Source: Pollutimonas bauzanensis
Lineage (GTDB): Bacteria > Pseudomonadota > Gammaproteobacteria > Burkholderiales > Burkholderiaceae_B
Direction of reading: 5' to 3'
NCBI RefSeq assembly: GCF_900129885.1
Contig: NZ_FQXE01000015.1
Coordinates: 1,266 to 65,265 of the forward strand
Length of the DNA: 64,000 nucleotides
How positions within the stretch are numbered: position 1 is the first letter of the stretch; every line of letters begins with the position of its first letter. A program made the position numbers and the translations under genes. Shown in pieces: positions 26,771 to 35,256 of this stretch. The notes beneath the pieces are model-generated. The model saw only the letters and a program-made list of their open reading frames with translations. It had not been told where the DNA came from and made no database searches.

Positions 26771-29017
26771 TCAGAACTGGTAGCGCAAATTCGCCATGAT
26801 ATTGCGCGGCTCGCCCCATGTGTAGGTGCTGTACCAGCTGAATATGGTGTAGTACTTCTTGTCGAACAGGTTGGAAACATTCAGCGATCCCGACAATTGC
26901 TTGGTGAAGTCGTAGCGCGCCATCAAGTCGACCAGCAGCAGGTCATCGACGGTGTGCTTGACAGACTGCCCGTCGGGCGCCGAAATCATGCCCGAGGTCT
27001 TGTCCTGCCAGCGGGCGCCGGCCCCGACCGTCAGGCCCGACAACCGTCCATCCAGCTTGTAGCTGGAGAACACGCTGAATTGGTTGGACGGTGTCAGGGT
27101 GCTGACGCGCTCGCCCTCCTGGCGCGACACGTTGTGCGTGTAGCCCGCGCTGACCTGCCACGCGGGAGTCAACTGCCCCGACAACTCGACTTCGAAGCCC
27201 TTGGTCTTGACCCCTTGCGCCGCGCCGTAGGCCACGCCCCCCGAGGGCGTCGTGCCGCCGGTCTCGATGCCGAAATTATCCTGATCGAGCTGGAAGACGG
27301 CGGCCGAGGCATTCAGGCGTCCGTTGTAAAACGAGGCCTTGACCCCCGCTTCATAGTTGTTGCCCTTGAGCGGATCGAGCGTTTTGCCCTGCTCATCCTG
27401 CAGCGATTGCGGGCTGAAAATGCTGGTGTAGCTGGCATACACGGACCAGATATCGTTCAGGTCGTAGATGACACCCAAGTAAGGCACAAACACGCCCGAC
27501 TCGTCCATATTCTGGGCCCTGCTGCGATAGGTGGCCCAGCGCCCGCCGGTAATCAGCTTCAGGTCATCGCGCAGATTCCAGCGCGCGGCGGCGTACAAGC
27601 CGCGTTCCCGCGTGGTTTCGTCGTCAGTGTAGTCAGGGCCGCCCGGCCATGCGGGCGCGGGCACCTTGCCCTGCCAGTTGTAGTAATCCGCGACGTTGGT
27701 GTCATAGCCCGGCGCATCCCAGTAACCGTCGTTCTTCCACCGGCTTTCAGAAACACTGGCGCCCACGACAAGCTCGTGCTCGCGCCCCGCCAGCTTGAAC
27801 GGGCCGCTAAGATAGGCGTCGACCGCGTCGCTCTTGGTCTCGCCTATGTATTGCCCGATCCACATCGAGGTACCCGAGCCATCGGCCGGATTGGGAAATC
27901 CGCTGGCCGCGGCCCCCAGGTTCGCATCGTAGCCATTGATCTGGTGATTGAACTGGGCTTTGGCCACCCAGTTGTTGGCGAACGCATGCTCCAGCGTTAC
28001 GAACGCCGTGCGGGTGTATTGTTCCCAGCGGCTGAAATCGGCGCCGTTGTTGAACGAACGCGGCATGTCATTGAACTGGCCATTGGAATTCAGCAGGGGA
28101 ATACCGCCCCAGGTGGAGGCCTTGGGCTTGTTGTCCTGGTAGTCGAATCCCAGGGTCAGCAGGGTGTCGGGTGTGAGGTCGGCCTCGAGAACGCCATAGA
28201 ACACCGCGGTTTCGCGCCCGTACCGATCCAGATGCGATTTTCTGTCCTGATAGGCGGCGACGCCGCGCGCCCGCAAGGTGCCGCTTTCGTTCAGCGGTCC
28301 GCCCACGTCCACCTCGCCCCGGTAGTCCTCCCAGCGGCCCGCTCCCGCCGAGAGGTGGCCGCGGAACTCGCGCGTGGGTTTCTTGCGGATCAGGTTGATG
28401 GTGGCGCCCGGCGTGCCGCTGCCTGTAAGCAGGCCGGTGGCGCCCTTGAGCACCTCGATGCGGTCGTAGATGGCCGTGTCGCTAAGCGTATTGCCAGCCG
28501 AATAGGCCGAGTTGCGCGTCATGGGTATGCCGTCATACTGGAAGTTCTGGATGGCGAACCCCCGCGCATAGTATTCGGTGCGCTCGCTGTCGTAGGTAAC
28601 GACGCTGATGCCGGGTGTGTATTCCATGACATCGTCGATGGATGTCAGGATGAAATCGTCCATCTGCTGGCGCGTGATCACGCTGATGGACTGCGGCGTT
28701 TCGCGAGGCGTCAGCACGAGCCGGGTTGCCGTGGCGATGGCGCCCGGGGTGTACAAGCCGCTGTCTTCGGTGATTTCGCCGAGCTGGTTGGCATTAACCA
28801 CCACGGTATCCAGTTGCACGGCCTCGCTGGGCTGCCGAGGCGCCTCGGCCTCCGGCGCTGCGCTCTGGGCCGATGCCCGCTGGGGCGCCGCCAAGAAAAT
28901 GAAAGCCATTGACAGGGTCAAGGTGGTCAATGCGACAGAGGGCATGCGCCCGGCCACATAAGTCGCACGGGCCTTGCGCGTACGTAAAGTCTGCTTGATC
29001 ACGACGGTATTCCTCAT
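26771..29017 (-). CDS. TonB-dependent siderophore receptor
   Basis: A 748-residue outer-membrane receptor. A signal peptide ends near QRASAQ. The plug begins around TVVVNANQLGEITEDSGLY and contains TPRETPQSISVITRQQMDDF, typical of FhuA/FpvA/FoxA-like ferrisiderophore receptors. The barrel ends in the C-terminal signature NIMANLRYQF. It imports a ferric siderophore, identity unknown. The start is uncertain: 29017 lacks a good ribosome site, and the Met at 28945 is also possible. The upstream region is structured and has a Fur-like motif. Confidence 0.88.
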   Translation of the reverse strand: MRNTVVIKQTLRTRKARATYVAGRMPSVALTTLTLSMAFIFLAAPQRASAQSAAPEAEAPRQPSEAVQLDTVVVNANQLGEITEDSGLYTPGAIATATRLVLTPRETPQSISVITRQQMDDFILTSIDDVMEYTPGISVVTYDSERTEYYARGFAIQNFQYDGIPMTRNSAYSAGNTLSDTAIYDRIEVLKGATGLLTGSGTPGATINLIRKKPTREFRGHLSAGAGRWEDYRGEVDVGGPLNESGTLRARGVAAYQDRKSHLDRYGRETAVFYGVLEADLTPDTLLTLGFDYQDNKPKASTWGGIPLLNSNGQFNDMPRSFNNGADFSRWEQYTRTAFVTLEHAFANNWVAKAQFNHQINGYDANLGAAASGFPNPADGSGTSMWIGQYIGETKSDAVDAYLSGPFKLAGREHELVVGASVSESRWKNDGYWDAPGYDTNVADYYNWQGKVPAPAWPGGPDYTDDETTRERGLYAAARWNLRDDLKLITGGRWATYRSRAQNMDESGVFVPYLGVIYDLNDIWSVYASYTSIFSPQSLQDEQGKTLDPLKGNNYEAGVKASFYNGRLNASAAVFQLDQDNFGIETGGTTPSGGVAYGAAQGVKTKGFEVELSGQLTPAWQVSAGYTHNVSRQEGERVSTLTPSNQFSVFSSYKLDGRLSGLTVGAGARWQDKTSGMISAPDGQSVKHTVDDLLLVDLMARYDFTKQLSGSLNVSNLFDKKYYTIFSWYSTYTWGEPRNIMANLRYQF

Positions 29018-29043
29018 TCTATGTTTTGTTTGTACTTGGCGCC

Positions 29044-29073
29044 CAAACATGCCTGGCTGGCCGAGCATGTTTG
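29044..29073. repeat. Perfect 9-bp inverted repeat upstream of the TonB receptor
   Basis: CAAACATGC and GCATGTTTG are separated by 12 bases and lie 27 bases before the receptor start. This could be an operator for an iron or siderophore-responsive regulator, or an RNA stem in the leader. Confidence 0.5.
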
Positions 29074-29116
29074 AACCCAGTACCCCCTCCCTCGCGCCGG
29101 GATCGGCGAGCAAATA

Positions 29117-29142
29117 CAAAAATCCCAGGCAAAAGGCCCGGG
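29117..29142 (-). terminator. Terminator-like hairpin in the TonB receptor leader
   Basis: On the minus strand CCCGGGC and GCCTGGG pair (one G-T) around CTTTT and are followed by ATTTTTG. It may end transcription from the upstream asmA-like gene or act as an attenuator for the receptor gene. Confidence 0.5.
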
Positions 29143-29153
29143 AATTATATAAC

Positions 29154-29172
29154 AGCAATGAGATTGATTAGT
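29154..29172 (-). promoter_or_regulatory. Candidate Fur box for the TonB receptor
   Basis: On the minus strand ACTAATCAATCTCATTGCT matches the 19-bp Fur consensus at about 10 of 19 positions, including TAAT and TCATT cores. It lies about 140 bases upstream of a siderophore receptor, the expected context. The match is partial. Confidence 0.35.
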
Positions 29173-29373
29173 ATTTATATCAACAATAACCAGCGCCTGC
29201 TCCGAGCGCTGCGGCATTGGGAAATAGAGATGCAACTGGCCTTTGAGAAGACGGTCTCATGTGGCGCGGCATTCGGGAATGCCCGCCAATCCGCGTGAGG
29301 CCCCAGCGGCGCTCTACGACGGCCTGTACTGCCAGCGCGGCGAAGCCGACATCTGATCAAGGAAACTGCCGGC

Positions 29374-31479
29374 TCAGGGCTTGGCTTTGGAGGATGGCCA
29401 GTTGGCCCTGTCGTCGGCGGCTTTGCCGTTCTTGGCGGACGCGGGCTTTTTGGCTGGCGCCTCGGCTTTGCCGTTTTTCGATGCGCCGGCCTGGTTCTTC
29501 TTGCCCTGCTCGCCCACCAAAGGCGCGCAGTCGTTGGTTTCGTTGGTGCCCATGTTCAGCAGAGGCAGGAGCGCCGCGAAAGGAGTCGCCACCACACCCA
29601 GCGCAACGGCGGCGCCGGCGCGGGCGGCCAGCGGCCCGGCCTGCACCCCCACATCGGGATGCTTGAAAGTGCCTTTCACATATAGCGGCGAGCGCAAGGT
29701 AAAGATGCGCAGCGTCTTGTTTTCCGGGCGGACATCCAGGTCCATCCGTTCGCTGCGCAAGTTGATCTCGCCCGTGACGTCAACCGTGGTGTCTTCGGTT
29801 TCGAGCTTGAAAACGCGGGCCTGCATCAGTCCGTCCTTCACGCCAAAGTCGGCGGCCACGCAGTTCAACACGACTTGCTCGTCGCCGAACAGCTTTACCA
29901 CGACCATGTTGGCGACATTCAGGCCGGCGGCCTCCAGCAGAAAATGGCTGATGGTGCCCCTGCTTACCAGGGCCTTGATTTCACCGTTGGAGTGGCCCAG
30001 CAGCTCGGCAATGGAGCTGCCTTGCGCCTTGAGGGACGCATCGCCATGAAGCTCGCCGAAGCTCGCATTCATGCTTTCGGCGCCCGGAAAAAGCTTTTTC
30101 AGCTTGAGGTGGCGCGCCGTGGTGACCATCTCGGCCTGCAGTTTCTCGCCGCGGCCATCCAGCGTAATGGTGTTGCCCAGGGTGCCGCCCGCGAATCCGA
30201 AATTCAATGGCGCGAGCGACAGCACCCGGTCGTCGAGCTTGACGTGCGCATCGATGTTGTCCAGCGGCAAAGCCTTGTTGCGCAGGATCTTGAGCCCCTT
30301 GAATGTGACATCGGCGTCCATGGCGCCCCAGGCTTTGGTGCCGATGGGCGCCACGGGCAAGGCCTTGTCGGCGGGCTGCTTGACCTTCTCGTCCTTTTTC
30401 GAGGCCTTCACGTCGCTGGTATCGGCGCCTATCAGCGGGCCGAGGTCCTGGAAGCGCAAAAGCTTGGACTGAAGCTGCCCCGTGAGCAGCGACCTGGGCT
30501 TGCGCACTTGGTATTCGACAGTGCCCTCGAGATCGCTTTCACCCACGACTCCCGTAAAGTTCTCGTAGCGCCATATGTCGTTGTCGCCCTCCAGCATGCC
30601 GACAAGACGCCCTTCGGTCTTGTATGGCGGGGTACTGGGCAAGGCTACGCCAATCAGCGGAAACAGGTCGGCCATGCTGTCTCCCGCCAGTTTCAGGCGA
30701 ACATCGAGCGCGGCCAGCTGTTGCGGCCTGGTCAGCGAGCCTTCAATGCCAATAGTCGTTTCGCCTACGCTGACCTCGCCTTGCAAGGGAAAGGGGGAGC
30801 CGCCCTCCTGCAGGGACAGGATATCGCCCGTCTGGCCTTCGCCTTTGATTTCCGCCTTGTTGTAAGTGCCGCTGGCCTTGAAGCCTATGCCGTATCCTTC
30901 CTTGCTGGCCTGCTCCAGGCTGTCCAGATCGGCATTCAGATCGAGCTGGCTGGCGGCGTCCGTGACATGCGCCCTGACGCGGGCCAATTGCAGCCTCTGC
31001 AGGTCGAACTTCCATTCCGAGGGCGCGGCCTTGCCGTCGTCTTCTTTCTTGAAGGTCCAGTTGTTTGCGCCCTGTGCATCGCGGTCCAGCGCGACATTCG
31101 CCTCCTGGATCTGCAGGCGCGGGATTTGCACCGTGTGGTCCAGCAAGGCGACCGGATTCAGCACGACGACAAGGTTCTTGACCTCGGCCATGTTGCCGCC
31201 GAGCTTGCTGCCCTGCGGGTTGCCGACGGTGATCCGCTGCGCCGTGATTTCCGGCCAGGGCACCCAGCCGCGCCAGCCGCTTTGCTCCACGGGGCGCAGC
31301 CACTTGACAGACAAGTCGCCTTCGATGGCCACCGGACGATCCGCCAGCTGGCTGGCCCGCTGGTTGATCCAGGGCCTCGCATAGTTCCAGTCGAATGTCG
31401 CAAGCACCGCTACCGCCAGGACCACGGCCAGCACCAGCCCCAAACATACCCACAGGATTATTTTTGTATAGCGCGGCAT
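29374..31479 (-). CDS. AsmA-family protein
   Basis: A 701-residue protein with one N-terminal membrane span (IILWVCLGLVLAVVLAVAVLATFDW) and the AsmA N-terminal pattern NQRASQLADRPVAIEGDL, then a long periplasmic beta-rich repeat region and a C-terminal AsmA-like domain around GMLEGDNDIWRYENFTG and LDVRPENKTLRIFTLRSPLYVKGTF. Such proteins form bridge-like grooves that help phospholipid traffic or assembly of the outer membrane. A low-complexity Lys/Ala tail ends the protein. The start at 31479 has GGAGCGG upstream. Confidence 0.85.
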   Translation of the reverse strand: MPRYTKIILWVCLGLVLAVVLAVAVLATFDWNYARPWINQRASQLADRPVAIEGDLSVKWLRPVEQSGWRGWVPWPEITAQRITVGNPQGSKLGGNMAEVKNLVVVLNPVALLDHTVQIPRLQIQEANVALDRDAQGANNWTFKKEDDGKAAPSEWKFDLQRLQLARVRAHVTDAASQLDLNADLDSLEQASKEGYGIGFKASGTYNKAEIKGEGQTGDILSLQEGGSPFPLQGEVSVGETTIGIEGSLTRPQQLAALDVRLKLAGDSMADLFPLIGVALPSTPPYKTEGRLVGMLEGDNDIWRYENFTGVVGESDLEGTVEYQVRKPRSLLTGQLQSKLLRFQDLGPLIGADTSDVKASKKDEKVKQPADKALPVAPIGTKAWGAMDADVTFKGLKILRNKALPLDNIDAHVKLDDRVLSLAPLNFGFAGGTLGNTITLDGRGEKLQAEMVTTARHLKLKKLFPGAESMNASFGELHGDASLKAQGSSIAELLGHSNGEIKALVSRGTISHFLLEAAGLNVANMVVVKLFGDEQVVLNCVAADFGVKDGLMQARVFKLETEDTTVDVTGEINLRSERMDLDVRPENKTLRIFTLRSPLYVKGTFKHPDVGVQAGPLAARAGAAVALGVVATPFAALLPLLNMGTNETNDCAPLVGEQGKKNQAGASKNGKAEAPAKKPASAKNGKAADDRANWPSSKAKP

Positions 31480-31585
31480 GTCCGCTCCACGTCGTGTGCG
31501 CCGCCTTTCATAGTGGCGGCCGGTGGTTTCATTGTAGGATATCGCTCTACGGACAATGATACGAAACAATACCGCGCACAACGAA

Positions 31586-32572
31586 TTACAGCAATTCTTC
31601 GCGCAATGCCGCGGCGCTCCTGGGCGAAAGCAGGCCCGGGGCGACGTCGAACACCGTCTTGGCCCCCGCGCTGCCTTGCTGCCTGAGCCTGAATGCGGCG
31701 CGCGCGTAGGCCAGCAGCACGCTGGAGGTGAATCCGGGATTGCTGCCGAGTTTGAGCGAGTACTCCATGACTTGCGCCGCGCCCTCGCCGGTCCTGCCGC
31801 TGCGGATCACAAAGCCGCCATGCGGCATCCCGGCGTGATCGCGCCGCAACTGCTCTTCGCCAATGAAATTCACCGCCGTATCGTAATCGGCGAAGTAGTC
31901 AGGCATGGTGACGATGGCCTCTTGCACCGCCGCGGCGTCGGCCCCCTCCTCCAGCACCACATAACAATCGCGCCGGTGTTTTTCGCGCGTCGACAGTTCG
32001 GGCAGCTCGCCGCCGCGTACGCGCTCCACCGCCTCGTCCAAGGGTATCGTGTACTGCACGGCGCCTTTTACGCCGGGGACGCGCCGGATGGCGTCCGAGT
32101 GACCCTGGCTCAAGCCCTTGCCCCAGAAGGTGTAGCTGGCGCCCTGGGGCAGGACCGCCTCGCCAAAGAGGCGATTCAGCGAGAACAGGCCCGGATCCCA
32201 GCCCACCGAAATCACGGCGACATTGCCGCCGGCCCGGGCCGCCTGGTCGACCGCCTGGAAGTATTCGGGAATCCGCGCATGGTTATCGAAACTGTCCACG
32301 GTGTTGAACCAGGCAGCCAATGCGGGCCCTTGTTGGGGCAGATCGCTCCTGGAGCCGCCGCAAAGAATCAGCACATCGATGTCGTCCCGGAACCCGCCGA
32401 TGGCATCCAGCGGGCGCACCGGCACGTCCGGGCCCAGCGGGCGCACGCCGGCAGGGTCGCGCCGGGTGAACACCCCCGCCAGCTCCATATCGGCGTTCTG
32501 CGCTATCGCCGACTCGACGCCGCGTCCAAGGTTGCCGTACCCGACAATACCGATCCTGATTTTTGTAGCCAT
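31586..32572 (-). CDS. ddh: meso-Diaminopimelate D-dehydrogenase
   Basis: A 328-residue NADPH-dependent enzyme that reductively aminates tetrahydrodipicolinate directly to meso-DAP, bypassing the succinylase route of lysine and peptidoglycan precursor synthesis. The Rossmann start IRIGIVGYGNLGRGVESAI, DVLILCGGSRSDLPQQGP, SVGWDPGLFSLNRLF and GKGLSQGHSDAIRR match Corynebacterium-type Ddh closely. The ATG at 32572 has a GGGGGG run upstream. Ddh is patchily distributed in proteobacteria, most of which rely on DapDCEF. Confidence 0.92.
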   Translation of the reverse strand: MATKIRIGIVGYGNLGRGVESAIAQNADMELAGVFTRRDPAGVRPLGPDVPVRPLDAIGGFRDDIDVLILCGGSRSDLPQQGPALAAWFNTVDSFDNHARIPEYFQAVDQAARAGGNVAVISVGWDPGLFSLNRLFGEAVLPQGASYTFWGKGLSQGHSDAIRRVPGVKGAVQYTIPLDEAVERVRGGELPELSTREKHRRDCYVVLEEGADAAAVQEAIVTMPDYFADYDTAVNFIGEEQLRRDHAGMPHGGFVIRSGRTGEGAAQVMEYSLKLGSNPGFTSSVLLAYARAAFRLRQQGSAGAKTVFDVAPGLLSPRSAAALREELL

Positions 32573-32632
32573 GGCAAAGACGCCCCCCTTCAAATTAAGA
32601 ATTCATGGGGCGATTGTAGCCAGACAGGATTT

Positions 32633-34123
32633 TCAGGCCCGCATGGACTGCTTTTCGCGATAATGCACATGCCATGACAGGGCGGCCTCCAGGACGTGCG
32701 GGGTCTGCCCGCCGCGCGCACAGGCCTGCCGGAAATAGTCGCGCAGCGCAGCGCGGTAATCGGGATGGGCGCAGCGCTCGATGATCAGGCCGGCGCGTTC
32801 CCGCGGCGCCAGGCCGCGCAAATCCGCCAGCCCCCATTCCGTGGCCACCACATCGACATCATGCTCGGTGTGATCCACATGCGCAGCCATGGGCACGACG
32901 CTGGAAATGGCGCCCTGCTTGGCGACGGACTTGCTTACGAAAATGGACAGATGAGCATTGCGCGCGAAATCGCCCGAACCGCCTATCCCGTTCATCATGT
33001 GGGTGCCGCCCACATGGGTCGAATTGACGTTGCCGTAAATATCGAATTCAAGCGCCGTGTTGATGGCGATGATGCCCAGCCTGCGCAGGACCTCCGGATG
33101 ATTGCTGATTTCCTGCGGGCGCAGCACCAGGCGGGAACGGTAGCGGTCGACCTGATCCAGGAATTTCCGGTGCATGGTTTCGGACAAGGTGATAGACGAG
33201 GCCGACGCGAACGTCAGTTGTCCGGAATCCAGCAGCTCGAAGGCGCTGTCCTGCAGAACTTCCGAATACATCGTCATGCCGCTGAACGGCGAATCCAGCA
33301 AGCCGTGCAGCACGGCATTGGCGATGCTGCCTATGCCCGCCTGCAAAGGCAGCAAGGCCGGCGTCAGGCGCCCCGCCCGGACCTCGCCCGACAGGAAGGC
33401 GACGATGTGATGGGCGATCGCCTGCGTTTCATCGTCTGGCGGCAGGATGGTCGACGGGCTGTCGGCGCTATCGGTGATCACAATGGCGGCAATGCGGCCG
33501 GGACCGACGGGGATCGCGGCGCAGCCTACGCGCTGGTCGGGCGCGACTATCGGAATGGGCTGGCGCAGCGGCCGGGCGCCCGGCACGTAGATGTCGTGCA
33601 GCCCCTCAAGCGCCAGCGGCATGCCCAGATTGAGTTCGACGATCACCAGGCCGGCCTGCTCCACGAAGCTGGCGGAATTGCCCACCGACGTGCTTGGCAC
33701 GATGGCGCCGTCTTCGGTGATCGCCACGGCTTCGATAACGGCGATATCGATGGGCGCCAGATTGTGGCAGCGCAGTTGTTCCACGGTTTCCGACAAGTGC
33801 TGGTCGATGAACATGACCTCGCCGGCATTGATCTTCCCGCGCAGGACGGCATCGGCCTGAAACGGCAGGCGGCGCGCGAGCAGGCCGGCATCCGCCATCA
33901 GGCCATCGCTGTTGTTGCCCAGGGACGCGCCGGTAATCAGAGTCAGCTTCAGGCCCTCGCGCTCCGCGCGCTCGGCCAGGGCGCGGGGCAATGCCTTGCA
34001 ATCGCCAGCCTTGGTAAAGCCGCTCATTCCCACGGTCATTCCAGTCTCGAACATGCGGGCCGCCTCCTGGGCGGACATGATTTTTTGCTCCAGCTCCGGC
34101 AGGCGGATTCGATTTTTATACAT
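32633..34123 (-). CDS. Acetyl-CoA hydrolase/CoA-transferase family protein
   Basis: A 496-residue class I CoA-transferase of the succinyl-CoA:acetate type. The N-terminus contains MTVGMSGFTKAGDCKALP. The second half has GIGSIANAVLHGL, and MYSEVLQDSAFELLDSG holds the probable catalytic Glu; STHVGGTHMMNGIGGSGDFARNA follows. It would move CoA between short acids, for example succinate and acetate or propionate. GAGAGAAG lies before the ATG. A LysR gene is divergent 213 bases away and may control it. Confidence 0.88.
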   Translation of the reverse strand: MYKNRIRLPELEQKIMSAQEAARMFETGMTVGMSGFTKAGDCKALPRALAERAEREGLKLTLITGASLGNNSDGLMADAGLLARRLPFQADAVLRGKINAGEVMFIDQHLSETVEQLRCHNLAPIDIAVIEAVAITEDGAIVPSTSVGNSASFVEQAGLVIVELNLGMPLALEGLHDIYVPGARPLRQPIPIVAPDQRVGCAAIPVGPGRIAAIVITDSADSPSTILPPDDETQAIAHHIVAFLSGEVRAGRLTPALLPLQAGIGSIANAVLHGLLDSPFSGMTMYSEVLQDSAFELLDSGQLTFASASSITLSETMHRKFLDQVDRYRSRLVLRPQEISNHPEVLRRLGIIAINTALEFDIYGNVNSTHVGGTHMMNGIGGSGDFARNAHLSIFVSKSVAKQGAISSVVPMAAHVDHTEHDVDVVATEWGLADLRGLAPRERAGLIIERCAHPDYRAALRDYFRQACARGGQTPHVLEAALSWHVHYREKQSMRA

Positions 34124-34336
34124 GTCTTCTCTCAGTTGTTACACGCATGGCCGCGAGGACCTCGCCCGTCTCGTCCGCATGGAGACCGGGTGGCTGCGGG
34201 TGGGCTGCGGCGCCATGCCGGCAACCCGTATGCGTGGCTTTGTTAGTAGTGAAAACAGCATAACATTGAGCAAATGAATTAATATCACAACATCAAGTCG
34301 TTTTATTCATGATAAATCCACCAGAAAGGGCCGCCC

Positions 34337-35248
34337 TTGGACATTCGATCTTTGCGCTATTTCGTTGAGACGGTGCGGCTCAACAGCTTTACGCAGGCCG
34401 CGGCCAGCCTGCAGGTGACCCAGTCCACCATCAGCAAAATGATACGGCAGCTGGAAGACGAGATCGGCGAGCCGCTGCTCATGCGCGAATCGCGCCAGTT
34501 CGTGCTGACGGATACCGGCCGGGTGGTCTATGAACGCGGGCAGGATGTGCTGGGCGCCATGCGCCGGCTATCGGCCCAGGTGCTGGAAACCCAGGCCTTG
34601 AGCCGCGGCGCGCTGCATGTGGGCATGCCGCCCATGATCAATTTGTTATTCACGCAGGTGCTCAAGACATTCCGGACCCGCTATCCGCATATCAGCCTGA
34701 CGCTGCACGAAGATACCGGCCAGGAAATAGAAAGGCAGGTGGCGGCCGGCGAACTGGAAATCGGCATGAGCATCCTGCCGGTCGACCCGGAACTGGATCT
34801 GGTGTCCGTGCAGGTCGCCAGCCACGCGGTCTGGGCGGTGGGCGAGCCGGGAGCCTTCAGGAACAAGAACACCATACGCCTGGAGGCCCTGCGCCAAACG
34901 CCGCTGGTGTTGCTGAAGGACGATTTTGCGCTGACGCGCCGGCTGCGGCGGGAATTCCGGCAGGCAGGCATAGAGCCGCAGATTGCCGCGCAGAGCAGCC
35001 AATGGGACTGGACCGTATCCATGGCCCGGGCGGGCATGGGGCTGGCCCTGCTTCCGGAACCCTTCATTCATCGCCTGAACCATGAAGGCCTGGCGCTGGC
35101 CCGCATAAGCGATCCGGAAATTCCGTGGCAGGTCGCCCATATATGGAATGGCCGCTACTTATCGCATGCGGCCAAGGCGTGGATAGACATCTGCCAGGAC
35201 GTGCTGGGCGGCCGCTGGCTGGAAGAGCCCAGCCAGCCCGACCTTTAG
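34337..35248 (+). CDS. LysR-family transcriptional regulator (TTG start)
   Basis: A 303-residue regulator with an N-terminal winged HTH (DIRSLRYFVETVRLNSFTQAA, QSTISKMIRQLEDEIGEPLL) and a periplasmic-binding-protein-like effector domain. The start is TTG with AGAAAGGG upstream, and the next residues match the canonical MDIRQLRYF-type start, so TTG is likely real. Divergent from the CoA-transferase gene, which is its likely target. An imperfect palindrome, TTTATTCATGATAAA, lies at 34302-34316. The effector is unknown. Confidence 0.88.
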   Translation: MDIRSLRYFVETVRLNSFTQAAASLQVTQSTISKMIRQLEDEIGEPLLMRESRQFVLTDTGRVVYERGQDVLGAMRRLSAQVLETQALSRGALHVGMPPMINLLFTQVLKTFRTRYPHISLTLHEDTGQEIERQVAAGELEIGMSILPVDPELDLVSVQVASHAVWAVGEPGAFRNKNTIRLEALRQTPLVLLKDDFALTRRLRREFRQAGIEPQIAAQSSQWDWTVSMARAGMGLALLPEPFIHRLNHEGLALARISDPEIPWQVAHIWNGRYLSHAAKAWIDICQDVLGGRWLEEPSQPDL

Positions 35249-35256
35249 CCTCAGCC

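Larger units (their letters stand above)
29018..29373. other. Gene-poor leader region between the asmA-like gene and the TonB receptor
   Basis: About 355 bases without a full gene. Going leftward (direction of the receptor gene) it holds a short coding-like stretch at 29279-29356, a Fur-like site at 29154-29172, a terminator-like hairpin at 29117-29142 and a perfect 9-bp inverted repeat at 29044-29073. These elements suggest a regulated leader for the receptor. Confidence 0.5.

Noticed and set aside
26582-28912. Long rightward open frame of 776 codons opposite the TonB receptor
   Set aside because: It is antisense to a receptor with clear motifs, and its residues show no domain or normal composition. 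High-GC DNA gives long antisense frames.
29018-29373. Cobalamin riboswitch before the TonB receptor
   Set aside because: No B12-box-like GCCACTG segment is present on the minus strand, and the receptor plug resembles siderophore receptors rather than BtuB.
29875-31686. 603-codon rightward open frame opposite the asmA-like gene
   Set aside because: No recognisable domain, and it spans the start of the real leftward gene; a shadow frame.
32696-34246. 516-codon rightward open frame opposite the CoA-transferase
   Set aside because: The leftward CoA-transferase has full family motifs; this frame is Gln/Arg/His-rich shadow.
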